Shown here: piece after piece, positions 6,339-12,441 of the stretch
Numbering within the stretch: the stretch's first letter is position 1
Layout: each line of letters starts with the position of its first letter
Source: Sphaerochaeta sp.
GTDB lineage: Bacteria > Spirochaetota > Spirochaetia > Sphaerochaetales > Sphaerochaetaceae
Assembly (NCBI GenBank): GCA_003456855.1
Contig: DMOO01000120.1
Coordinates: 1-12,941, forward strand
Length of the DNA: 12,941 bases
Reading direction: 5' to 3'
The notes under the pieces: model-generated
Told to the model about the DNA's origin: nothing
Database searches by the model: none
The model's input: the letters and a program-made list of their open reading frames with translations, nothing else
Made by a program: the position numbers and the translations under genes

Positions 6339-7238
6339 ATGTCTAAGCGCTTTGTCATGTGCACATCAACCGGATGCATCGAGTATGCGCCGGAGAGATA
6401 CCGTGAACTCGGTATAGGAATCATTAGAATCCACGTTCTCTTCCAGGGCAAGGAGTATCTTGAAGGTCTGGATCTGGACCCTGTGGATTTCTATCAGCAG
6501 CTGGAGAAGCTGGAGAATCCGAAGGACCACCTTCCGAAGACTGCCATGCCTACCACCGAAGCCATAAGGAAGGCTTTCGATGATGCCTATGCAGCTGGCT
6601 ATGATGAGGGTATTGTGATTGTCCTCAGCTCCTACCTGGGTGGCACCTACAACCTGATCCGTCTGGTTGCAGAGGACTATAAGGACAAGATGAACATCCA
6701 TGTCATCGACTCGAAGATCACATGTTTCGGTGAAGGTCTTCTGGCCGTAAAGGCTGCAGAGATGATCAAGAATGATGTCCCGACAGAGACGATTCTCAAA
6801 GAAATCAACTGGATGATAAAGAGACAGGAGTTCCTTGGCATCGATGCCAAACTTGACTACCTGATCTATAACGGCCGTCTGAAGGGTGGTAAGGCCTTCA
6901 TGGGAAAGATGCTCAGCATCTGCCCTGTGGTCCACTTCACACATGAGGGTGAGCTGACATCCCTGACCACTGTAAGGACTCCGAAGAAGGCCCTCGCAAA
7001 GACCTGTGAGATCCTCAAGGACATAATCGGAGACAGGAAGAGCGAGGACTACATCCTGTTCCACATCTACACCGGACCTTCCATCCTTCCTCAGCTTGAG
7101 GAGATAGAGAAGGGATACGGGATCCAGTGCAACCACGAGGCTGTGATAATGTCTCCGGTGAGCGGCTGCCACAATGGTCCATGGCTTGCCGCCTACGGTT
7201 ATCTTCCTCTGAGAAGAGCCGACGAACCGTTGGATTGA
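6339..7238 (+). CDS. fakB: DegV/EDD-family fatty-acid-binding protein (FakB)
   Basis: FakB binds a free fatty acid, screens it from water and presents its carboxylate to FakA. The 299-residue protein has the two-domain DegV fold. N-terminal CTSTGCIEY at 8-16 corresponds to the usual DSTADL block. FQGKEYLEGLDLDPVDFY at 35-52 is the family's gate segment. PTTEAIRKAF follows at 71-80, LSSYLGGTYN at 96-105 holds the carboxylate-contacting serine block, and the C-terminal SGCHNGP (His 278) corresponds to the family GTHxGPG loop. The N-terminal and C-terminal signature blocks are both non-canonical, so the lipid could be unusual. AAAGGAAC precedes the ATG, 12 nt after plsX. Placement beside fakA and plsX supports FakB rather than an orphan DegV protein. 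The acyl specificity cannot be read. Confidence 0.87.
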   Translation: MSKRFVMCTSTGCIEYAPERYRELGIGIIRIHVLFQGKEYLEGLDLDPVDFYQQLEKLENPKDHLPKTAMPTTEAIRKAFDDAYAAGYDEGIVIVLSSYLGGTYNLIRLVAEDYKDKMNIHVIDSKITCFGEGLLAVKAAEMIKNDVPTETILKEINWMIKRQEFLGIDAKLDYLIYNGRLKGGKAFMGKMLSICPVVHFTHEGELTSLTTVRTPKKALAKTCEILKDIIGDRKSEDYILFHIYTGPSILPQLEEIEKGYGIQCNHEAVIMSPVSGCHNGPWLAAYGYLPLRRADEPLD

Positions 7239-7248
7239 GGAGGTTCCC

Positions 7249-8373
7249 ATGGTCGAGATAATCAAGGTTGAGAACCAGAGACAGAGAAAGGAGTTCGTCA
7301 ACTTCCCGCTCAGGCTCTACAAGGGGAATCCATACTATGCACCAGGGCTCTATGGCGATGAGATGAAGGTCTTCACCGACAAGAACGTCTACCATGACAC
7401 CTGTGACGATGTATTCTTCCTTGCCAGAAAAGACGGAAAGACCGTCGGACGCATCCAGGGGATAATCCAGAAGCAGTTCAACGAGCTCCACAAGGAGAGC
7501 CGTGTACGTTTCACAAGATTCCACTGCATAGACGATCAGGAGGTCGCCACAGCCCTCTTCAAGGCCGTCGAGGACTGGGCAAAGGCCCAGGGCATGAACA
7601 AGTTCTGCGGACCACTTGGATACAGCGACCTGGAGAGAGAGGGACTTCTCATAAGCGGATTCGAGGAGCTTTCCACCTTCGAGGAGGAGTACAACTACCC
7701 GTACTACCAGAAGCTTGTCGAGGGAGCAGGGTTCGAGAAGGAGGTCGACTGGGTGGAGTTCCAGCTCCGTGCCCCGAAGACCCCTAATCCCATGATCCCG
7801 AAGGTTGCGAAGCGCGCCCTTGAGCTGAACCATCTCCATGTGGTTGACCCGAGCACGATGAGCAAGAGGGAGTACATCAGCAGGTACAAGGACGGAGTCT
7901 TCGACTGCATAGACGAGTGCTACGCCAAGCTCTACGGCACTGTGCCTTTCACTGAGAAGATGAAGAAGCAGCTGATTGACCAGTTCCTGATGATCGTCAA
8001 CAAGAACTACCTCGTCATCGTCTGTGATGACAACGACAAGGTCCAGTCCTTCGGGCTCTGCTTCCCGTCAATCTCCAAGGCTCTGCAGAAGAGCGGCGGA
8101 AGACTTACACCTCCTGCGCTTCTGAGGCTGATGAAGGCCATCAAGGATCCTAGGATCATTGACCTGGGCCTTGTTGCAGTCATGCCTGAACTGCAGGCAA
8201 GGGGCGTCAATGCTGTCATGATAGAGTCCATGATCAAGATGCTCAACTCATCAAATGTGGAATACTGCGAGACGAACCTCAATCTCGAGGACAATCTTGC
8301 AGTCCAGTCCATGTGGAAGTATCTTGACGCAAAGAACCATAAGAGAAGAAGATCATTCATAAAGACCATCTGA
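7249..8373 (+). CDS. GNAT-superfamily acyltransferase, YghO-like, unassigned substrate
   Basis: This 374-residue protein belongs to a conserved but uncharacterised GNAT group resembling E. coli YghO. The N-terminal part has FPLRLYKGNPYYAP at 19-32, VGRIQGIIQ at 67-75 and GPLGYSDLEREG at 121-132, followed by NYPYYQKLVEGAGF at 149-162. The C-terminal part has a classical acyl-CoA-binding motif A, LGLVAVMPELQARGVNA at 306-322, so two GNAT-like halves are likely. No signal peptide or membrane segment is seen. The ribosome site GAGGAGG overlaps the fakB stop codon, so the gene is translationally coupled inside the fatty-acid run. An ACP gene follows 12 nt downstream. From this context I infer that it transfers a long acyl chain from acyl-ACP or acyl-CoA to an amine or hydroxyl acceptor. 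An ordinary acetyltransferase role cannot be excluded. Confidence 0.75.
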   Translation: MVEIIKVENQRQRKEFVNFPLRLYKGNPYYAPGLYGDEMKVFTDKNVYHDTCDDVFFLARKDGKTVGRIQGIIQKQFNELHKESRVRFTRFHCIDDQEVATALFKAVEDWAKAQGMNKFCGPLGYSDLEREGLLISGFEELSTFEEEYNYPYYQKLVEGAGFEKEVDWVEFQLRAPKTPNPMIPKVAKRALELNHLHVVDPSTMSKREYISRYKDGVFDCIDECYAKLYGTVPFTEKMKKQLIDQFLMIVNKNYLVIVCDDNDKVQSFGLCFPSISKALQKSGGRLTPPALLRLMKAIKDPRIIDLGLVAVMPELQARGVNAVMIESMIKMLNSSNVEYCETNLNLEDNLAVQSMWKYLDAKNHKRRRSFIKTI

Positions 8374-8385
8374 GGAGGTAACAAC

Positions 8386-8619
8386 ATGATCATAGATAAA
8401 CTTAAGGAAATCCTTCACAAGGTTTCACCAGACTACGACGTTTCAACCGTCACCGAGAACACCAACCTGCGCGAGGACCTTGGAATGGACTCACTTGCCA
8501 TGATGCTTGTCTCCATGGAGGTCGAGGATGCTTTCAACTTCCATTTCGACGAGCCTGTGGACTTCAAGACCGTGGGAGATGTCATAACCTTCCTCAAAGG
8601 CCGTGGAATCGAAGGCTGA
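8386..8619 (+). CDS. Acyl carrier protein
   Basis: This is a 77-residue acidic protein of the ACP family. The phosphopantetheine attachment motif GMDSLA places the modified serine at residue 36. Helix I (IIDKLKEILHKV), the loop TENTNLREDLG and helix II/III (MMLVSMEVEDAFNFHFDEP) fit the four-helix fold. Residues after DSL are hydrophobic (AMMLV) rather than the acidic DTVEL of FASII AcpP, so it may be a specialised carrier. A strong AGGAGGT overlaps the stop of the GNAT gene. It closes the fakA-plsX-fakB-GNAT run and is followed by a hairpin. It could accept acyl chains from PlsX running in reverse. Whether it also serves general fatty-acid synthesis cannot be judged, as no fab gene is in view. 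The symbol acpP is therefore not given. Confidence 0.9.
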   Translation: MIIDKLKEILHKVSPDYDVSTVTENTNLREDLGMDSLAMMLVSMEVEDAFNFHFDEPVDFKTVGDVITFLKGRGIEG

Positions 8620-8642
8620 GAAGAAACATTGCACAAGTTCAC

Positions 8643-8671
8643 TTGACCCCTCGCTTGAGGGGTCTTATATT
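8643..8671 (+). promoter_or_regulatory. Promoter of nfeD, superimposed on the upstream terminator hairpin
   Basis: TTGACC (8643-8648) and TATATT (8666-8671) are exactly 17 nt apart and match five of six consensus bases each. The perfect hairpin of the preceding terminator (8645-8664) fills the -35 end and the whole spacer. Six bases separate the -10 from ATG 8678, so transcription should start at the A of the start codon. Confidence 0.6.
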
Positions 8672-8674
8672 TTA
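8645..8674 (+). terminator. Hairpin terminator of the fatty-acid run
   Basis: GACCCCTC (8645-8652) pairs perfectly with GAGGGGTC (8657-8664) around a GCTT tetraloop, followed by TTATATTTTA. It lies 25 nt after the ACP stop. The T-tract is interrupted by As, so termination may be incomplete. The same palindrome could also act as a protein-binding site, because it sits between the -35 and -10 boxes of nfeD. Confidence 0.7.
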
Positions 8675-8677
8675 GGT

Positions 8678-9130
8678 ATGGGAAACATCATTTCAATCAT
8701 GCCATGGATTTGGCTTGGGCTTTTTGTGGTTCTCGTCATAATCGAGGCTGCAACTCAGGGACTCACCACCATATGGGGTGCAATCAGCGCCTTGGTGATG
8801 GTTGGACTATCTTTTGTGGATGGCTTTTCAATCGGTTGGCAGATACTGACCTTCCTTGTCCTTACATTCGTTCTCCTGGTGACAACGCGTCCTGTCTTGA
8901 TGAAGAAGTTCAAGATCGGCAAGTATGCGACGAACGTCGACTTCCTGCTTGGTCAGGAGGTGGTCGTGGTGAAGACCATAGAGAAGTTCCAGAAGGGTGA
9001 GGCCAAGTCCAAGAACGGCGTCATCTGGGCAGCCACCTCGGAGGATGGGTCCAGGATAGAAACAGACTCTGTCTGCGAGGTCGCAGGTGTTGATGGGAAC
9101 ACCCTCAGACTCAGAGTCATCGAGAAATAA
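8678..9130 (+). CDS. nfeD: NfeD-family membrane protein (short form, OB-fold)
   Basis: This is a 150-residue protein with three hydrophobic segments (about 9-26, 31-49 and 52-70). After RPVLMKKF comes a soluble C-terminal half of about 75 residues (GQEVVVVKTIEKF to NTLRLRVIEK), the NfeD OB-fold. Short NfeD proteins partner with SPFH/stomatin proteins in the membrane, and such a gene follows 26 nt downstream. ATG 8678 is chosen because the protein begins with the first membrane segment, and because the promoter places the transcript start on this ATG. No Shine-Dalgarno sequence lies at a proper distance. A second in-frame ATG at 8699 (MPWIW) is possible but also lacks a ribosome site. An upstream GTG at 8603 would read through the terminator hairpin and is rejected. 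Confidence 0.85.
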   Translation: MGNIISIMPWIWLGLFVVLVIIEAATQGLTTIWGAISALVMVGLSFVDGFSIGWQILTFLVLTFVLLVTTRPVLMKKFKIGKYATNVDFLLGQEVVVVKTIEKFQKGEAKSKNGVIWAATSEDGSRIETDSVCEVAGVDGNTLRLRVIEK

Positions 9131-9156
9131 GTGAAATACAGGGAAGGGGAGTAATT

Positions 9157-10074
9157 ATGCTTTACATTTTCATTGCACTTCTAATTGTGATTCTTCTGAT
9201 AATCGTAGCGAATGTCAGAATCGTGCCGCAGTCACAGGCCTTCGTAATCGAGCGCCTTGGTGCCTATGCAACGACCTGGAACACCGGTCTCCACGTGAAG
9301 ATACCTTTCATTGACAGGATTGCCAAGAAGGTCTCCCTGAAGGAGAAGGTAATGGACTTCGTGCCTCAGCCTGTCATCACTAAGGATAACGTCACCATGA
9401 TGATCGACACGGTCGTCTACTTCCAGATCACCGACCCTAAGCTCAATGCCTATGGAGTCGAGAACCCGATCAGCGCACTCGAGAACCTCTCGGCCACAAC
9501 CCTGAGAAACATCATAGGTGAGCTTGAGCTGGACCAGACCCTTACAAGCCGTGACGTCATCAACAGCAAGATGAGAAGCATACTTGACGAGGCCACCGAT
9601 CCTTGGGGAATCAAGGTCAACCGTGTCGAGGTCAAGAACATCATGCCACCTGATGCAATCAAGGAGGCCATGGAGAAACAGATGCGTGCAGAGCGTGAGC
9701 GCCGTGAGTCGATCCTCATTGCCGAAGGTCAGAAGCAGAGTGCAATTCTGGTGGCCGAAGGAAAGAAGCAGTCCACGATTCTTGAGGCAGAAGCATCAAA
9801 GCAGGCCATGATTCTGAAGGCAGAGGCAGAGAAGGAAGCTGCAATCCAGAAGGCTCTTGGTGAGGCCAGGGCCATCCTTGAGGTCCAGAAGGCAAAGGCC
9901 GATGGTATCAAGATGATCCGTGAGGCAGAGGCCGATGACACCGTCATCAAGCTCCGCAGCCTTGAGGCTCTGGAGAAGGCCGCCGACGGTCAGGCGACCA
10001 AGATCATCATCCCGTCAGACCTGCAGAGCATGGCTGGTGTGGTCACATCAGTTGCCGAGATTGCCAAGAAGTAA
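9157..10074 (+). CDS. SPFH/Band 7 (stomatin-like, QmcA-type) membrane scaffold protein
   Basis: This 305-residue protein forms membrane scaffolds that organise lipid microdomains and partner proteases or NfeD. One N-terminal membrane segment spans residues 1-20. The SPFH domain runs from about 21 to 180, with VPQSQAFVIERLGAY at 23-37, GLHVKIPF at 44-51, VITKDNVTMMIDTVVYFQI at 73-91 and LRNIIGELELDQTLTSR at 116-132. From 184 to 260 there are seven consecutive 11-residue units built on I-L-x-A-E-x-x-K-Q, a hendecad coiled coil used for ring assembly in this family. The C-terminal KIIIPSDLQSMAGVV is typical of stomatin-like proteins. GGGGA at 9146-9150 precedes the ATG by 6 nt. It is transcribed with nfeD, and the pair is a well known bacterial arrangement. 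Confidence 0.92.
   Translation: MLYIFIALLIVILLIIVANVRIVPQSQAFVIERLGAYATTWNTGLHVKIPFIDRIAKKVSLKEKVMDFVPQPVITKDNVTMMIDTVVYFQITDPKLNAYGVENPISALENLSATTLRNIIGELELDQTLTSRDVINSKMRSILDEATDPWGIKVNRVEVKNIMPPDAIKEAMEKQMRAERERRESILIAEGQKQSAILVAEGKKQSTILEAEASKQAMILKAEAEKEAAIQKALGEARAILEVQKAKADGIKMIREAEADDTVIKLRSLEALEKAADGQATKIIIPSDLQSMAGVVTSVAEIAKK
9706..9936 (+). repeat. Seven imperfect 33-nt units encoding the hendecad coiled coil
   Basis: Seven in-frame 33-nt units encode ESILIAEGQKQ, SAILVAEGKKQ, STILEAEASKQ, AMILKAEAEKE, AAIQKALGEAR, AILEVQKAKAD and GIKMIREAEAD. The first four are clearly related; the last three are degenerate. The DNA units differ at many third positions, so the repeat is old and kept at protein level rather than a recent tandem expansion. 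Confidence 0.7.
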
Positions 10075-10096
10075 TACAGAGAAATCCGCAGACAAG

Positions 10097-10133
10097 GGCA
10101 TTGGAGACCAGATGGAATCCAATGCCTTTTTTT
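10097..10133 (+). terminator. Terminator of the nfeD-SPFH pair; first copy of a duplicated hairpin
   Basis: GGCATTGGA (10097-10105) pairs perfectly with TCCAATGCC (10118-10126) around a 12-nt loop, then seven T. The unit is repeated at 12384-12419 with only two adjacent differences over 36 nt (AG here, GA there), including the loop. Confidence 0.9.
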
Positions 10134-10135
10134 AT

Positions 10136-10163
10136 TTGACAGCAAGTTTGATAAAATTATAAT
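10136..10163 (+). promoter_or_regulatory. Perfect-consensus promoter of the large lipoprotein gene
   Basis: TTGACA (10136-10141) and TATAAT (10158-10163) are full housekeeping-sigma consensus boxes separated by 16 nt. The promoter starts right after the preceding terminator. The expected start point near 10170 leaves a leader of about 24 nt with AGGAG at 10183-10187. Confidence 0.8.
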
Positions 10164-10193
10164 ACTAGTTAGATCATTGTTTAGGAGATAGGA

Positions 10194-12362
10194 ATGAAGG
10201 GGAAATCTTTTGCTATCTTTCTGCTTTTTATGTCTTTTCTTTTGGCCTTCAGCTCATGCAGCAATGAAGTTACTATTGGGAGAGAAGGAACTCTAGTGGT
10301 TAATTTTGGAGGATCTGAATCGAGAGGAATCCTTCCAACCATATCTATGGTCACAGCAAGCTATACCATAACTATTAAAGATTCTGCAGGAACGAATGTC
10401 ATTGATCCTACAACTATTGGTTCGAATGCTACTTCTGCAACTTTTAGGCTTCCTGCTGGAAATTATACTGTCAATGTTGATGCTAAAAACACTGATGGTA
10501 CTGTTATAGGAGGTGGTTCGCAGAGTGTTTCTGTGACTGCTGGTGGAGAGAACTCTGTTACAGTCAATATCTCTGAGTGTGAAGGTGATGGAGTATTTGC
10601 AATTTCTATACAGGCCAACAGCGGTTATTCACTTAAGCTCAACATATATAACAATCTAAACGAGGTCAAGTACTCAAAGGATCTGATATACAGTGAGGGG
10701 TCCTACATTACAGATAGTACAGTATCTCTTTCCAATGGATTTTATAGATTTGAGATTGTGAGAAGCGATACAGGAAAAGCAATAAAAAATGATTCCGTAA
10801 GAGTTGTGAAAGGGGTAACCTCTACTTATTCCGCGACCTTCACATTCGCTTCAGATGGAAGTGTCACTATTGTAAATGAAATGATAAATATTCCTGCAAT
10901 TGAAATCACCTTGCAAAAGGAGACTTTCAGTGTAACAGAAACACTAACAGCAACTGCATCTATTTCAGGTATTTCGGACTTTACCTCTTGTTGGTATATG
11001 GATGGAGTTGCGATAGGTTCCTATTCGGATTATTCGGATCTCAGTTACAGCCTTGAAAACTGTGAGGCCGGAGATCATGAGATTGCTCTGTTTGTTAAGA
11101 ATAGTCAGGTCATGTGGTCCGAGTCTGTGTCCTTCTCTGTTGAGAATCAGGCTTTCTATATGCTTGGTTTTACCAATCTTACAACTGGAGATGGTTCAAG
11201 GGGAATGACCAAATTCCCAGATGGTGTGCCATTCCTTGAGATGGATACCGGCATTGAAGGGTATGGCCTTTGGCTTTCCTGTAATGCAATGAGCGCTCTT
11301 CCTGTAATTCCATCATTCAAAAAAGTTGTCTCGAATCCTGCAAATTACATCAAATCTGTACTTACAAACGACTTTTCAGGCTATGGTTTTCCTATGAAGA
11401 TAGTTAAATATAAAGTCAATCCTGATGGCCTATTCCTCCGCTATGTGTTGTATGAGGATGAGAAAACCATCGGCATGATAGACTATTACTACTCATGGCT
11501 TAACCAGACATTCTCCTACAGGGAAATTGTCACTCCTTTCCTTCAGAATACTTCAGAGCTTGGAGACAACATTCTTTATTTCCAAATGTACAATGTTCCT
11601 ATCTATGAAGATTTGGATGGAGTCCATTTTTCCGCGGGGTTGAATTCAGATGGTACTCTTAACAGTGATACCGATTTGCAATTGACTAAGGTCCAGTCTA
11701 ACGGCACTGGATGGGAATCATACGCAGATTACTCATTTAACATAAGGGTCTATGATCTTATCATGGATATGGATGGTGGCGAAGTAAATGCAACCGGATA
11801 TCATGGTAGTGACAGTTATGCAGATGTCTCTGATTATTCCGGAATGGAGACTTTCTTGCTGGACGAAGAAGTAATTGATAAGTATGAAGTAAGTTATAAT
11901 TCTGAAACAAAGAGGATTGTTGTCAATGATGACAAATGTAATCTTGACTATGCTTATGACATGCTGTCATTCCTTTGTAGTTCTTCGATTGATGATTATA
12001 AGGCTGCTGATGATATATGCTGCATAGAAGACTTTAATGACTTGAGACTGGAATTAAATTCGACATCTAGACAAAATGCCACTGACGACAACGACTTGTC
12101 TTTCTGTACAAAGTATGATTTTGACAAGAAAATAGCTGCAACGTTAGGTCCTGATAGGGAGCGCCTTACTTACTGCACAGAGGAATTTGGATTGGCTCTT
12201 TCAGATGCTCTAAAAAGCTTTTGCCTAGTATATCCTGAAATATATGGGTCAGAGGTAACAACATCTCGAGATTTTGCAAGGAAACACCTGATGGAATGTG
12301 GTCTCTCAGAATCAACAGTAAATGCGATGCTGGAGAATTATACATGGGTGGATGACAATTAA
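10194..12362 (+). CDS. Large secreted lipoprotein with beta-sandwich/PKD-like domains, unknown function
   Basis: This is a 722-residue protein. MKGKSFAIFLLFMSFLLAFSSC is a signal peptide with a relaxed lipobox (F-S-S-C), placing the lipidated Cys at 22, followed by SNEV. Residues about 31-127 form a first beta-sandwich (GTLVVNFGG to ENSVTVNIS), with a RLPAGNYTV strand pair. About 133-225 repeats that plan (FAISIQANSG to FYRFEIVRSD). About 235-317 looks PKD/Ig-like, with CWYMDGVAIGSY at 266-277 and CEAGDHEIALFV at 290-301. The remaining 400 residues are not recognised; they are rich in Asp, Tyr and Ser and hold many Cys, unusual for an exported protein. AGGAG precedes the ATG by 6 nt. Codon use is clearly more AT-rich than in all neighbours. 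A surface binding or adhesive role is possible but unproven. No catalytic motif is seen. Confidence 0.75.
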   Translation: MKGKSFAIFLLFMSFLLAFSSCSNEVTIGREGTLVVNFGGSESRGILPTISMVTASYTITIKDSAGTNVIDPTTIGSNATSATFRLPAGNYTVNVDAKNTDGTVIGGGSQSVSVTAGGENSVTVNISECEGDGVFAISIQANSGYSLKLNIYNNLNEVKYSKDLIYSEGSYITDSTVSLSNGFYRFEIVRSDTGKAIKNDSVRVVKGVTSTYSATFTFASDGSVTIVNEMINIPAIEITLQKETFSVTETLTATASISGISDFTSCWYMDGVAIGSYSDYSDLSYSLENCEAGDHEIALFVKNSQVMWSESVSFSVENQAFYMLGFTNLTTGDGSRGMTKFPDGVPFLEMDTGIEGYGLWLSCNAMSALPVIPSFKKVVSNPANYIKSVLTNDFSGYGFPMKIVKYKVNPDGLFLRYVLYEDEKTIGMIDYYYSWLNQTFSYREIVTPFLQNTSELGDNILYFQMYNVPIYEDLDGVHFSAGLNSDGTLNSDTDLQLTKVQSNGTGWESYADYSFNIRVYDLIMDMDGGEVNATGYHGSDSYADVSDYSGMETFLLDEEVIDKYEVSYNSETKRIVVNDDKCNLDYAYDMLSFLCSSSIDDYKAADDICCIEDFNDLRLELNSTSRQNATDDNDLSFCTKYDFDKKIAATLGPDRERLTYCTEEFGLALSDALKSFCLVYPEIYGSEVTTSRDFARKHLMECGLSESTVNAMLENYTWVDDN

Positions 12363-12383
12363 TTGACTGATACATAATAAAAA

Positions 12384-12419
12384 GGCATTGGAGACCGAAT
12401 GGAATCCAATGCCTTTTTT
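12384..12419 (+). terminator. Terminator of the lipoprotein gene; second copy of the duplicated hairpin
   Basis: GGCATTGGA (12384-12392) pairs with TCCAATGCC (12405-12413) around a 12-nt loop, followed by six T. It is 34/36 identical to the terminator at 10097-10132. The insertion sequence begins two bases after its T-tract. Confidence 0.9.
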
Positions 12420-12421
12420 CT

Positions 12422-12441
12422 GGCTCTTCACGTTTTCTTCG
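12422..12441. repeat. Terminal inverted repeat end of the ISL3-type element (one copy visible)
   Basis: The sequence starting GGCTCTTC at 12422 has the conserved tip of ISL3-family ends. The inner limit is not known, because the partner repeat is outside the window; about 20 nt is marked as a guess. Confidence 0.5.

Noticed and set aside
4770..7839. Several long minus-strand frames opposite plsX, fakB and the GNAT gene
   Set aside because: They lie entirely antisense to confidently identified genes, their translations show no domain, and they lack ribosome sites.
8603..8677. GTG start at 8603 giving nfeD a 25-residue N-terminal extension
   Set aside because: It would overlap the ACP end and translate through the terminator hairpin and promoter. 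The extension is not NfeD-like, and the membrane segment begins right after ATG 8678.
10080..10162. Plus-strand frame running from inside the SPFH gene across its terminator (10074 onward part)
   Set aside because: It is a shadow frame of the SPFH gene that continues by chance through the hairpin, and no start signal is present.
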